Below are positions 19,002-27,152 of a stretch of 60,863 bases of DNA, piece after piece. The notes beneath the pieces are model-generated. The model did no database searches, was not told the DNA's origin, and saw nothing but the letters and a program-made list of their open reading frames with translations. Origin of the DNA: Gemmatimonadota bacterium (GTDB taxonomy: Bacteria > JAAXHH01). A program made the translations under genes and the position numbers. The stretch is taken from NCBI GenBank assembly GCA_009838645.1, contig VXRC01000027.1:1-60863 (forward strand), given 5' to 3'. Each line of letters opens with the position of its first letter. Positions within the stretch are counted from its first letter, which is position 1.

Positions 19002-19769
19002 ATGGAAGGCCCCATTGAATCTGCGCAGTCTTGGGACCCGGAACGCTACGCCCGCAACGCCCGGTTCGTCGCCGACCTGGGCATGCCGGTGGTCGAGTTG
19101 CTGGATCCGCAACCCGGTGAACGCATCCTGGACCTGGGATGCGGCGACGGCGCGCTGACGGCGAAACTCGTCGATATGGGCTGCAGCGTCGTCGGCGTGG
19201 ACAGCAGTGCGGAGCAGATCGAGGCGGCGCGGAACCTGGGCCTCGAGGCCCACGTCACAGATGGGCATGCGCTGGATTTTGAAGGTGAATTCGACGCGGT
19301 GTTCAGCAACGCCGCCCTGCACTGGATGGGCCATCCCGACGAGGTGATCGCGGGCGTGCGCCGCGCGCTCAAGCCAGGCGGACGTTTCGTGGCCGAATGC
19401 GGCGGCCACGGGTGCGTGGACACCATCGTCAAAGCGCTTACCGGGGCGCTGAAACGTCGCGGCCTGTGGAAGGAGGGCATCAATCCCTGGTATTTCCCCA
19501 CCGACGAAGAGTACCGGCGCCGGCTGGTCCGGAAGGGGTTCGACGTGCAATATATCGCGCTGATTCCCCGGCCCACCCCGCTGCCCGGCGATATCGGCGG
19601 CTGGCTCGAGACCTTCGCCGAAAGCTTCACGTCCCGGGTGCCGGTCGTTGATCGCCCGGAATTCCTCGACGAGGTCCGGGAAGCCATGCGGCCAAACCTG
19701 TGTGATGCGGACGGCGCATGGACGGCAGACTATATACGGTTGCGGTTTTCGGCAATGAAGGAGGGGTGA
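19002..19769 (+). CDS. Class I SAM-dependent methyltransferase
   Basis: A 255-residue Rossmann-fold methyltransferase. Motif I is ILDLGCGDG at 42-50, the acidic end of strand 2 is VVGVDSS, and the motif IV region reads FDAVFSNAALHWM, as in trans-aconitate methyltransferase and related small-molecule enzymes. The start at 19002 follows a GGAGGA at ideal spacing; two ATGs just upstream (18987, 18990) lie in or before that site. The methyl acceptor is not predictable. Its stop codon lies in an 11-bp tandem array. Confidence 0.85.
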   Translation: MEGPIESAQSWDPERYARNARFVADLGMPVVELLDPQPGERILDLGCGDGALTAKLVDMGCSVVGVDSSAEQIEAARNLGLEAHVTDGHALDFEGEFDAVFSNAALHWMGHPDEVIAGVRRALKPGGRFVAECGGHGCVDTIVKALTGALKRRGLWKEGINPWYFPTDEEYRRRLVRKGFDVQYIALIPRPTPLPGDIGGWLETFAESFTSRVPVVDRPEFLDEVREAMRPNLCDADGAWTADYIRLRFSAMKEG

Positions 19770-19795
19770 GGTAGGGGTGAAGTCGGGGTGAAGTG
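19763..19795. repeat. Tandem array, 11 bp x 3, spanning a stop codon
   Basis: Units ggggtgaggta, ggggtgaagtc and ggggtgaagtg start at 19763, 19774 and 19785. The first contains the TGA of the methyltransferase gene, so copies of the stop region follow the real stop. Confidence 0.85.
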
Positions 19796-19871
19796 AAACA
19801 AGGTATGTAGACATTGTGCGGGTGAACGGTCCGTCGTACGATACCAACAACGTGAGAAAGGATGCTAGAAT

Positions 19872-20282
19872 ATGGCTCCCAAGAAGGCAGCATTAGATTC
19901 GGAAACGGTACATCGATTCGTTTACGACGCCCATAGCGATTTCGAGAGCGTCAAGGCATTGCTGGATAACGAGCCTGCGCTGGTCAATGCCTGCTGGGAC
20001 TGGGGCGGCGGCGACTGGGAAACCGGGCTCGGGGCGGCCGCGCATATGGGGCGCAGGGACATCGCGGAATACCTGCTGCAGCATGGGGCGCGCATCGACC
20101 TCTATGCCGCGGCCATGTTGGGGAAGCTGAGCATCGTGCAGGCCGTTCTCGCCGACAATCTATCTGAAAAAGACAAGCCGGGTCCCCACGGGATTTCGCT
20201 TATGGCCCACGCGAGAAAGGGAGGAAAGGAAGCCGCGGAAGTCGTTAAGCTGCTGAGGTCCCTGGACAAGAAGCCGAAGTAA
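19872..20282 (+). CDS. Ankyrin-repeat protein
   Basis: A 136-residue protein with about two to three ankyrin-like units: FESVKALLDNEPALVNA at 24-40, TGLGAAAHMGRRDIAEYLLQHGA at 51-73 and a weaker DLYAAAMLGKLSIVQAVLAD after it. Ankyrin proteins mediate protein contacts. The lysine-rich ends (MAPKKA, LDKKPK) and the lack of a signal peptide suggest a cytoplasmic protein. It is followed after 15 bases by a ParB-like gene in the same direction, so they may share a transcript. No function can be assigned. Confidence 0.75.
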   Translation: MAPKKAALDSETVHRFVYDAHSDFESVKALLDNEPALVNACWDWGGGDWETGLGAAAHMGRRDIAEYLLQHGARIDLYAAAMLGKLSIVQAVLADNLSEKDKPGPHGISLMAHARKGGKEAAEVVKLLRSLDKKPK

Positions 20283-20297
20283 ACGGAGAAATAGCGA

Positions 20298-20660
20298 ATG
20301 CGGAGACCCATCCAAACCCATTCGACAGAGCGCGACGGCAAGCGTTACATCTGGTACACCGAACGGCTGTGGGAGCTGGCGAAGGATCTGCCGGAATACG
20401 ATGCCGACGTCGAACGTTTCGAGGAGCTCGACCGGGACTGCTGGTTCGGCGAGGGCAGGACGCCGAACATACGAGAGGTGGCCGACCACTGCCGGCGAAT
20501 CAACGAGGCCGACCCTCGAATCCCGGTGATCATAAACGACAACGGGCGACTGATGGACGGTGGTCATCGGCTTGCGCGGGCGCTGCTCGAGGGCAGGAAA
20601 ACGGTCAAGGCGGTGCGGTTCGAAGAAATGCCGGAGCCGGATGAGATCGAGGAGTTGTAG
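20298..20660 (+). CDS. ParB/sulfiredoxin-fold-like protein
   Basis: A 120-residue protein whose C-terminal half carries NDNGRLMDGGHRLARALLEG at 80-99. This resembles the DGxHRLxA motif of the ParB/Srx N-terminal fold (ParB CTPase domain and related small proteins). There is no helix-turn-helix or dimer domain, so it is not a partition ParB. The N-terminal half (RYIWYTERLWELAKDL) is not recognised. It ends 24 bases before the convergent fic gene. Confidence 0.6.
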   Translation: MRRPIQTHSTERDGKRYIWYTERLWELAKDLPEYDADVERFEELDRDCWFGEGRTPNIREVADHCRRINEADPRIPVIINDNGRLMDGGHRLARALLEGRKTVKAVRFEEMPEPDEIEEL

Positions 20661-20684
20661 TTTTCGAACCAGTCCTCTGCCAAT

Positions 20685-22223
20685 TCACTCCATCTGCTCC
20701 ATAGCCCGCGTTACCTGCTCCGCCAAAAACCGTGCAAATGGTTCAATGTCTTGATCAATGCTCGCGCTTTCGAGCGCGGCAAGGTAGTCGGTGCGATCCT
20801 GGACGTGAATGACCGTCCACGGGTAGCCGCCCGAGGCCAACATGACATTCATGACAAAACGTGCCATACGCCCGTTGCCGTCGGGATAGGGATGGATGTA
20901 TCCGAACAGCCAGTGTCCCAGCACGACGCGCACTGAAGGCACAGTTTCATTCTCAAGCAAGTCGAACAAGGTTGGCATGGCGTCGCGGACGGCCTCGCTG
21001 CGTGGCGGTACATGACGTGATCCACGGAGAAACACGGCTTCGTTGCGATAACCGGCGAGAACCGAAGCTGTGATCAGTCCAGCGGCAACAGAAGGCTGGA
21101 ACAACTCGCGATACCAGTCCCGATGGCCCTCTCGGACCAAGACACCTGGATTGGCAGCGTCGATCACTTCTCCGACTGCCTCGCGGACCAGCTGAAAGGC
21201 CTGCCAGTAACCACGCGCGGCAAGCGCATCGCGGCTTTGCCGGTCGGCTTCATTTACGTCTGGATCCCAATTTCCCGATCGAACTCTTTCAATCAGTTCC
21301 GGGGTCACAAAATAGCCTTCAATCGACAAAGAGTGATAAGCGTCGTTGTGGTAGATGCCATCGACAAAAGATAGATAAGCGCTCGGACCTTGAGGTAGTG
21401 CAGGAGCCTTCGGAAATGTCGCAATTACCGGCTCCCGAAAAGTCTCCCACAGGGATTGCAGTCGCATGGCAATCGGCTCCTGCGTCCTCTTTAACGCACC
21501 GAAAGCCTGGGCTGGCTCAAACGGGTCGGACTCGCGCACATCGTAACCGGCGATTTTCATGACTTTGAGCATCTCGTCAGCCATTGCTGTCCGTCCGATC
21601 CTGCGGTAGGCACCGGCAAGCCGACCGGCCACTGCTGAATGGCCGCCATCGAGAAGCCGGCCAAGCACGTCGCCCGCATCACGGACACCGGAAAGTACGA
21701 TCTGAGCTTCAACCGGGTTGCGGACAAAGAACGCTTCGGTGACCTTGACAAGCGCGGCTTCGGGTACAAAGAGCTTAAGCCCGTCTCGCGTCGTGACGTC
21801 CTCGTCGGCCGGTTTGTCTTTTTGTTTGAGATCGTATAGCGACGTACCGAATAGCAACTCGACCGAGTTGTTGGTTCCTTTAGGCGTATAGATAATGATC
21901 TGCCGAGGGATGGCGGTACGTTCAGCATGAAGCAACAAGGATTGTTCGGGGGAAAGATTCCAGGCGTCGCCGAATCGTGCTGTGCAGTATGAAACGCAGA
22001 ATTCCCAGAACGAGGCGTACCACGAAGTCGTATCACCCGGAGAAGCATCGGGATTGGACGAGATCAGCCAGTCCTTCATGACCTCCTGAATGTAACCGTT
22101 TTTTAGCAGGCGTTCGCGGTGGACGCGCGTAAGTTCGGTGGATCGGAAAACCCGTCTTCCTCCCTTCTGGAGTTTTTCGAGCTGTGCCAGCGACGTGGCG
22201 AGTTTTTCGTTGGGTTTGGCCAT
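20685..22223 (-). CDS. Fic-domain protein with N-terminal inhibitory motif
   Basis: A 512-residue Fic protein, an enzyme family that attaches AMP or another nucleotide part to target hydroxyls. The active loop HPYPDGNGRMAR is complete at 444-455. An inhibitory helix motif of the (S/T)xxxE(G/N) type is present upstream as SLSIEG at 298-303, so the protein should be autoinhibited (class II). The first 230 residues are a separate region with a KGGRRVFRSTELTRVHRERLLKNG-like start reminiscent of the winged-helix part of AbiEi-type regulators (weak resemblance). Base composition is less GC-rich than its neighbours, consistent with transfer. Three direct repeats cover its promoter. Confidence 0.88.
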   Translation of the reverse strand: MAKPNEKLATSLAQLEKLQKGGRRVFRSTELTRVHRERLLKNGYIQEVMKDWLISSNPDASPGDTTSWYASFWEFCVSYCTARFGDAWNLSPEQSLLLHAERTAIPRQIIIYTPKGTNNSVELLFGTSLYDLKQKDKPADEDVTTRDGLKLFVPEAALVKVTEAFFVRNPVEAQIVLSGVRDAGDVLGRLLDGGHSAVAGRLAGAYRRIGRTAMADEMLKVMKIAGYDVRESDPFEPAQAFGALKRTQEPIAMRLQSLWETFREPVIATFPKAPALPQGPSAYLSFVDGIYHNDAYHSLSIEGYFVTPELIERVRSGNWDPDVNEADRQSRDALAARGYWQAFQLVREAVGEVIDAANPGVLVREGHRDWYRELFQPSVAAGLITASVLAGYRNEAVFLRGSRHVPPRSEAVRDAMPTLFDLLENETVPSVRVVLGHWLFGYIHPYPDGNGRMARFVMNVMLASGGYPWTVIHVQDRTDYLAALESASIDQDIEPFARFLAEQVTRAMEQME

Positions 22224-22260
22224 GCTGGAATACCGCAGACTCTTGCAGGATCAAGTGGCT

Positions 22261-22332
22261 GTGCAATCACAAGTATATAATGACGTGCAATCACAAGTCA
22301 ACAATGTTGTGAGATTACAAGTCTTTAATGCT
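22261..22332. promoter_or_regulatory. fic promoter with three 24-bp direct repeats
   Basis: Read on the minus strand, TTGACT (complement of 22296-22301) and TATACT (complement of 22272-22277) are 18 bp apart and point at fic. Three 24-bp direct repeats start at 22261, 22285 and 22309; the core (plus strand gtgcaatcacaagt, gtgcaatcacaagt, gtgagattacaagt) recurs downstream of, between and upstream of the promoter boxes. This looks like a multi-site operator, perhaps for autoregulation. Confidence 0.6.
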
Positions 22333-22343
22333 TCGCACGGCAC

Positions 22344-23426
22344 CTACCCCATCCGCAGGCCCCGGTCTTCAAGCGGCAAATCGACCCGCACGTTGCCCAG
22401 GCGGTGGGATTCCCTTAAGGCAATGGCGATTTCGAGGGCTTCGCGGCCGAACTCGCCCGGGCAAATTGTCTCCTTTCCCGCTTCAATGGATCGGCAGACA
22501 CCCTCTATCGCATCGACCATGGAACTCCGGGGATGCCAGGGCCCGGGCAGGTGAGTCTGGGCAGGCGCGCCAGTTACTGGATTAGGCGCCCACAACTCGA
22601 ACTGTGCGTGGGAGTTTCGGGAAACGATACGGCCGGTTTCGCCGATGAACTCGAGGGACCAGGAGTAGACATGCGATTCGGACCGGGAATTCAGGATCGT
22701 GCGAATCCCGTTTTCGTACACGACGATCCCCGATCCCGGGATATCGGCATTGGTTCGCGCCTGCTCGTCCGTGTCGATCAGGCCGACGACCCACTGCGCG
22801 GGGGCACCGGCGAAGAGCCGCAGCAGGGCCAGGGTGTGGCTTTGGATGTTGGACAGCGTCGACGGGCTGTGGCAGACCATGGTCTTCAGGGGACCGATGG
22901 CGCCTTCGGCGATGAGCCTGCGTGCCGTCGTATAGTAGCCGTACCAGTTGAGATGGCAGGCCATGGCGAGGATGACGCCGTGCCTCGCGCAGGCTTCGAT
23001 CATGGCATCGGCCTCGGCCAGCGTGCGGCACATGGGCTTCGTGGCGAAGATGGCCTTCACGCCCAGTTCGGCCAGTCCCAACGTGATCTCCGCGCGCGGC
23101 TTGGGCCGGGTGGTCAGGCAGACCACGTCGATCGCTTCCTTCTCAACCATCTCGCGGTAGTCGGTGTACAGGGCCGCACATTCCCAGCGCCGCCTGAAAT
23201 CCGCGAGCTTGGCGGGGTCTTCATCCGCGGCGGCCACGAGATCGATCCCCCGGGCTTCGATCATGGCCGGTGCGTGCGCCCATGGCCACGGGTAGTGGGG
23301 CTGACCGACGTGCTCGTCGTCGATGGTGCTGCCCATCCTCCCGCAACCGACCACGGCGCCGCGATAGGTATGCTCCGGTGCGGTGGCTCGCACGGTTTGA
23401 AAGGCTTCGTCTCCGGAGTCCGTCAA
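22344..23426 (-). CDS. Gfo/Idh/MocA-family oxidoreductase
   Basis: A 360-residue NAD(P)-dependent dehydrogenase of the sugar/inositol type. The cofactor loop is AVVGCGRMGS near residue 24. The usual EKP motif reads TKPM near 130, so the catalytic lysine is kept while the preceding Glu is Thr. A following HLNWYGYY segment and the C-terminal sheet domain are typical. Substrates in the family are sugars, cyclitols and amino-sugar derivatives. It is expressed away from fic, with 120 bases between them. The coiled-coil gene lies downstream of its start in the same orientation but is separated by only 21 bases upstream. Confidence 0.85.
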   Translation of the reverse strand: MTDSGDEAFQTVRATAPEHTYRGAVVGCGRMGSTIDDEHVGQPHYPWPWAHAPAMIEARGIDLVAAADEDPAKLADFRRRWECAALYTDYREMVEKEAIDVVCLTTRPKPRAEITLGLAELGVKAIFATKPMCRTLAEADAMIEACARHGVILAMACHLNWYGYYTTARRLIAEGAIGPLKTMVCHSPSTLSNIQSHTLALLRLFAGAPAQWVVGLIDTDEQARTNADIPGSGIVVYENGIRTILNSRSESHVYSWSLEFIGETGRIVSRNSHAQFELWAPNPVTGAPAQTHLPGPWHPRSSMVDAIEGVCRSIEAGKETICPGEFGREALEIAIALRESHRLGNVRVDLPLEDRGLRMG

Positions 23427-23447
23427 CGGGGTTCTCCCATAACGTAA

Positions 23448-23747
23448 TCAGCGGTCCACCTGATGGTCGTCGGAAATCCGAAGATGACCCTCAACCCGAC
23501 CCAGGCGGGTATTCACCCCATCCATGCGGGTGTTCACCCGATCCAGGCGGGTGTTTATATCGTGTATTTCGGTCCGAACCTCTGAAAACTTGATGTTCAT
23601 TTCGGTCCGTAGTCCTTTGATATCCTCCCGCAAAATCCCGATGTCCTCCCGCAGTACATTCGTCGAACGCCCCAGGAAGGTCAGTATCGCCACGACGAGG
23701 ACGCCGACGGCCGTGGTTCCCTGAATGAATATGCCGATGGTTTCCAT
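23448..23747 (-). CDS. Small membrane-anchored coiled-coil protein
   Basis: A 99-residue protein with one N-terminal span (IGIFIQGTTAVGVLVVAILTFLG, residues 4-26) followed by a continuous heptad region. Its C-terminal part has three near-perfect seven-residue repeats (NTRLDRV, NTRMDGV, NTRLGRV) encoded by 21-bp tandem repeats. Such proteins are widespread and of unknown function. The gene lies just upstream of the Gfo/Idh oxidoreductase on the same strand and may share its transcript. Confidence 0.7.
   Translation of the reverse strand: METIGIFIQGTTAVGVLVVAILTFLGRSTNVLREDIGILREDIKGLRTEMNIKFSEVRTEIHDINTRLDRVNTRMDGVNTRLGRVEGHLRISDDHQVDR
23498..23560. repeat. In-frame tandem array, 21 bp x 3
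   Basis: Units start at 23498, 23519 and 23540, all containing gcgggtgttcaccc or a close variant. They encode three heptads of the coiled-coil protein, so the repeat probably extends the coil by whole turns. Confidence 0.85.
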
Positions 23748-23836
23748 GGTCAGGTCCTTTCATTGAGGTTGAATGAGCACTCCGCTTAATGGATTAGTGT
23801 GCGTCGTCTCACCAAACCTCGTAACTGAACTTCTCC

Positions 23837-23872
23837 TGACCTGGATGGGTTGCGTGACCTGGATGGAACACA
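23837..23872. repeat. Tandem duplication, 18 bp x 2
   Basis: The 12-mer tgacctggatgg is repeated at an 18-bp step (23837 and 23855) in the 174-base gap between the coiled-coil gene and the barrel gene. No gene is visible in this gap. Confidence 0.7.
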
Positions 23873-23921
23873 GGTTCTGGCACGGGCGCGTATAGTGACT
23901 ATTTCGATCCACCGAAGTCCG

Positions 23922-25358
23922 CTACAGGGAAAACGTCATACCTGCGCCAAGCCGAAGCCCGCTTAGTGTGATCGAACGATTCGAATCCTGGTCGTCGCCG
24001 CTCATGCGATGGTACTTCAAATCCAGTCGAACGCCAAGAAGCCCGGTATCGTTGGCGAAAAACCATACGTCGCATCCCCCGCCGACGAACCCTCCGATCG
24101 ACGTGCTCCTGTGGGCCATTAACCTCGGCGGGCGTTCGATGTTTCCCAGGAGGACGCTCGGGAAACTCGCGTTATAGCGACCCGCCCCGGCCTGCAGATA
24201 CATTCGGGTTGTCCGCGAGACCATGGTGGAGGTTTCTGCAAAGAAGGACAGTGCCGAAATGTGCGCACCCGATACCCTGGGGGTGTGGTCCAGGTTGTTC
24301 AACGTGAATTCGGCATGGGGCGTAACCATGAACTGCGACCAACTGGCGCCCACCCAGAGTAAACCCGTTATACGGACCGAAACGCCCAGGTCGCCGCCCA
24401 GATAGGACCTGGCCGCCATCTTGAGATTCGGCAGCGGCACGCGGGCCTGGTTGGCACCGGTTGGCGCCAGTCTCGTGGCCTCCAGGCCCAGTTCGCCGAA
24501 CTGTGCCATCCAGTTTCCGGTATACCACACCGCCAATCGCGCGTCCTTCGAACGGGTAACGAACCGGGCGGACCGTTCTGTTTCGTTCCGGTATATGGCG
24601 TCGGCCAGGTACTGCCGGATGCTGCCGGCGTTCGGACGGTAGAATTCCTCGTAACCGATCTGGTTCGGCCTTATCTCGATCAACATCATGAACAGGTCTG
24701 CTGCTTCACCGTATGTTCCCTGGTTGAAGAGTTCAACCGCACTATCGTAAATCGCCTGCAGCTTTGCGATCTCCGACGCGACGTAGGCCGCTTTTTGGCT
24801 TTGGGCCAGCAGGTAGTTGTTGCGGGCTGCCTGCTCATCACCCCGCTCAAGAAATGCCAGGAACGTAAGGAAGGAGGATTCCCCTGCGGGTCCGGCCTTT
24901 TCCTGCGTGAACTCATCCCGTTTCCGGGCGGCTTCGTCCAGGTCTATGCCGTAGGCCGCGCTCGCCTGTGGGTGGTCCGGATCTATTTCGAGGCATTTCC
25001 GGTAGTATTCTGCGGCGGTCTCCCCATCCTCCCGCAACGCCGCAAACACGGCCTGCTGGTACAGGTATTCCGCCAACGCCAGGCGCACGTTCTCCCAGTT
25101 GTCCCATTCCTCCAGGTATCTGCCGGCGGAATAGGGCGACCGGGCGTCGACTTCTTCGGAGGTCGGCTGACGTTCCAACAGGTGCCAGAGATCATAGTAC
25201 GCGTTGAGCAGCGCTTCCGGCGAGTCCGCCTGGGCCTGCGCGGCCTGGCCCTGTACGGCCCCTGCGGCCTGCGGGACCTGTGTGGTCCGCGGGTCCTGCG
25301 CGGCCTGCGTGTTCCAGCACAGACTGGCCATGCAGCATACCGCTATAACTCGAATCAC
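23922..25358 (-). CDS. Exported TPR protein with C-terminal beta-barrel-like region
   Basis: A 478-residue protein with a signal peptide (MIRVIAVCCMASLCWNTQAA). Residues about 20-45 are a low-complexity Ala/Gln stretch encoded by degenerate repeats (25222-25310). Residues 50-250 are helical with TPR-like pairs (ALAEYLYQQAVFAALREDGETAAEYYRKCLEIDP). The final 200 residues alternate polar and hydrophobic positions and end with LRLGAGMTFSL, as expected for an outer-membrane barrel with a terminal aromatic or hydrophobic residue. A likely location is the outer membrane. Family and substrate are unknown. Confidence 0.65.
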   Translation of the reverse strand: MIRVIAVCCMASLCWNTQAAQDPRTTQVPQAAGAVQGQAAQAQADSPEALLNAYYDLWHLLERQPTSEEVDARSPYSAGRYLEEWDNWENVRLALAEYLYQQAVFAALREDGETAAEYYRKCLEIDPDHPQASAAYGIDLDEAARKRDEFTQEKAGPAGESSFLTFLAFLERGDEQAARNNYLLAQSQKAAYVASEIAKLQAIYDSAVELFNQGTYGEAADLFMMLIEIRPNQIGYEEFYRPNAGSIRQYLADAIYRNETERSARFVTRSKDARLAVWYTGNWMAQFGELGLEATRLAPTGANQARVPLPNLKMAARSYLGGDLGVSVRITGLLWVGASWSQFMVTPHAEFTLNNLDHTPRVSGAHISALSFFAETSTMVSRTTRMYLQAGAGRYNASFPSVLLGNIERPPRLMAHRSTSIGGFVGGGCDVWFFANDTGLLGVRLDLKYHRMSGDDQDSNRSITLSGLRLGAGMTFSL

Positions 25359-25422
25359 AATCCGCTACCTCCCGCATGAGGCGGTGAGGGTTCATTCCGT
25401 GGTCCGGTGCAGCGCAGTACCG

Positions 25423-25803
25423 TCATATCAGTTCGACCGGTTTTCCGTGCGGGGTGTTGAGATACGCCCTTTGCCACGCGTCCTTGCGGTCCGACGCCTC
25501 CTCCTGCGACACGAGCCCGCGCTCTCTGCAGAGGCGCTCAAGGGCCCGGAGCCAGTGCTTGTAATAGGTATCACCCAGGTCGGGATCGCCCTCACGCTGT
25601 GCCGCGCGTATCTCCTCGCTCAGCGTGGCGGTCCACTCGTCCCACGTGAAGAAACCCTGGGCGGAGAGCCGCACCGTGATCGCAAACGCCGATGCCTCCC
25701 ATGGCGCGGCGAACACCGGCGAGCCATCGTCCCCCATCGGGATGTCCCCCATCGGGATGTCCCCCGGCCCATTCGTACCGCCGGACAGTTGCGGGTCGGT
25801 CAT
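25423..25803 (-). CDS. Nitrile hydratase accessory (activator) protein
   Basis: A 126-residue protein matching the small activators encoded after cobalt nitrile hydratases, which resemble the N-terminal part of the beta subunit and help load the metal. The family pattern is clear: VFAAPWEASAFAITVRL, then GFFTWDEWTATLSEEI, YYKHWLRALERL and the closing NTPHGKPVEL. The ATG at 25803 overlaps the beta-subunit stop as ATGA, which indicates coupled translation; an earlier in-frame start at 25875 is rejected. Residues 8-22 contain two copies of a five-residue unit (GDIPM) from an exact 15-bp duplication. Confidence 0.88.
   Translation of the reverse strand: MTDPQLSGGTNGPGDIPMGDIPMGDDGSPVFAAPWEASAFAITVRLSAQGFFTWDEWTATLSEEIRAAQREGDPDLGDTYYKHWLRALERLCRERGLVSQEEASDRKDAWQRAYLNTPHGKPVELI
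25733..25762. repeat. In-frame exact duplication, 15 bp x 2
   Basis: The 15-mer cccatcgggatgtcc occurs twice without mismatch at 25733 and 25748, in the weakly conserved N-terminus of the nitrile hydratase activator. Perfect identity suggests a recent event. Confidence 0.85.
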
Positions 25804-26471
25804 GGTGCAGGCTCCAGGTACGTCTCCCAGAGGTCGACGTATACGGCGCTGTTCGCGTTGGCCGATTCCCCCCACAAATCACGGCTCTCGAAGCGTACGT
25901 TGTAGAGGTGCCTACCCTCTTCCACGCCCTGGGCGCTCAGGTCCGGATACACCTGCGATCCGTAGTGCTCAAGCACGATCCCCGTGTGGCCTCGAACATA
26001 GTCCGGTACCCGGGTGTGCCCGGTTGGATAGCAATTGATCGCGTGCACACGGTCACCCGGAGAGAACCGGGGCGATGAGGACGCAGGCCGGGCGTAGCTC
26101 GTAGTCATGTAAGGGGCCGCACGCACCTGTTCGGCATGCGCAACCTTCTCCATGATGTGCTCCGGTACGGGGGCCGTTGCCCTGCCCGTCCGCAGTTCCT
26201 CCTTCGAAACGAGACCGGACCTGACCAGTTGCTGCCTGATCCCCGCGAACCAATTCTCATAGTAGGAGTTGGCGAGATAGTCGGCGGGAGGCAACTGTTC
26301 CCTGTTGTGGCGTGACATGTCGATGTTCCACAGTCCCAGAAGTCCTATGAGCCGGACGATTCCGTACACCCGGCCCTCCCATTCTTCGTGGAAGACCGGC
26401 TCCTCGGACTCCGGTTCCGGCCGCACCGGCCCGAACCCCCGCATCCCGCCCATATCGTGTACACCGCTCAT
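25800..26471 (-). CDS. nthB: Nitrile hydratase beta subunit
   Basis: A 223-residue beta subunit. The N-terminus carries the family hallmark [12 protein letters not shown], and the C-terminal SH3-like domain has [29 protein letters not shown] followed by [13 protein letters not shown]. With the alpha subunit it hydrates nitriles to amides in the cytoplasm. The ATG overlaps the alpha stop by four bases and the gene's own stop overlaps the activator start, so all three are translationally coupled. Thiocyanate hydrolase is a related alternative, but there beta and alpha are separate short subunits in another arrangement. Confidence 0.92.
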   Translation of the reverse strand: MSGVHDMGGMRGFGPVRPEPESEEPVFHEEWEGRVYGIVRLIGLLGLWNIDMSRHNREQLPPADYLANSYYENWFAGIRQQLVRSGLVSKEELRTGRATAPVPEHIMEKVAHAEQVRAAPYMTTSYARPASSSPRFSPGDRVHAINCYPTGHTRVPDYVRGHTGIVLEHYGSQVYPDLSAQGVEEGRHLYNVRFESRDLWGESANANSAVYVDLWETYLEPAP

Positions 26472-27103
26472 GCTTTGCGGACCTCCGATTCCGGACGGCG
26501 CGCCTCTTCGACCCCGATCATGGCGTTGCGGGTTACGAGTTCCATGAGTTCTTCCTCACTCCATCCCTCCGTGCCTTCGGGACGCTGCGGCAGCACGAGG
26601 TAGCGCATTTCGGAAGTGGAATCCCACACGCGCACCTCTTTCCGCTCGGCAACCTCCGTACCGAACTGTGCCATCACGCCGCGCGGATCCACGACGGCCT
26701 TTGCTCTGTAGGGCGCCGACTTGTACCAGACGGGGGGCAGGCCGAGGAGCGGCCACGGGTAGCAGGAGCAGAGCGTACAGACCACGAGGTTTTGCACGTC
26801 GTCCGTGTTCTCCACGACACGCATCTGCTCGCCCTGCGCCCCTACGTAGCCCATCGATGCGATGGCGGCATTCGGATCGTCAAGCAGCCGGCGTTTGAAC
26901 GCTTCATCCGTCCATGCACGCGCCACGACGTGTTTCCCGTTCGCCGGGCCGATCTTGTCCTGGTACAGGTCGATGAGTGCGTCCAGCGCTTCCGGATCGA
27001 CGAGGCCTTTCTCCACAAGCAGCGATTCGAGCGATTTCACGCGCAACTCGATATCCGGGGGCGGGTCCGTGTGGTCTTGATCGTGCCGGTGGTCGTTGGG
27101 CAT
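26468..27103 (-). CDS. nthA: Nitrile hydratase alpha subunit, cobalt type
   Basis: A 211-residue alpha subunit. The metal claw is [10 protein letters not shown] with Cys109, Cys112 and Cys114; Thr at the second position is the mark of the cobalt form, whereas iron enzymes have Ser. Two of the cysteines are normally oxidised to sulfinic and sulfenic acid. Preceding blocks ([31 protein letters not shown]) and the later [21 protein letters not shown] are standard. The order alpha, beta, activator is that of known cobalt operons. The gene starts 49 bases after the stop of an E2 acyltransferase on the same strand. Confidence 0.95.
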   Translation of the reverse strand: MPNDHRHDQDHTDPPPDIELRVKSLESLLVEKGLVDPEALDALIDLYQDKIGPANGKHVVARAWTDEAFKRRLLDDPNAAIASMGYVGAQGEQMRVVENTDDVQNLVVCTLCSCYPWPLLGLPPVWYKSAPYRAKAVVDPRGVMAQFGTEVAERKEVRVWDSTSEMRYLVLPQRPEGTEGWSEEELMELVTRNAMIGVEEARRPESEVRKA

Positions 27104-27152
27104 GCGGTACTTCTTTACTATCGCTTTTACAATCGCTCGCCGCGGAAGTGGC

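Noticed and set aside
16391-19015. An 874-codon open frame on the minus strand across FtsX-3
   Set aside because: It lies antisense to a clear permease gene, has no recognisable domain and reflects the high GC of third codon positions. Similar long shadows occur at 7725-8915, 9051-10139 and 35210-36952.
20298-20660. Partition ParB or toxin-antitoxin partner of fic
   Set aside because: There is no helix-turn-helix or ParA neighbour, and it is convergent with fic, not co-transcribed. Only the small DGGHRLA motif supports the ParB-like fold.
19872-22223. Defence island (ankyrin, ParB-like, Fic)
   Set aside because: There is no integrase, tRNA boundary, direct-repeat ends or recognised defence gene. 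Only the Fic gene shows composition unlike the neighbours.
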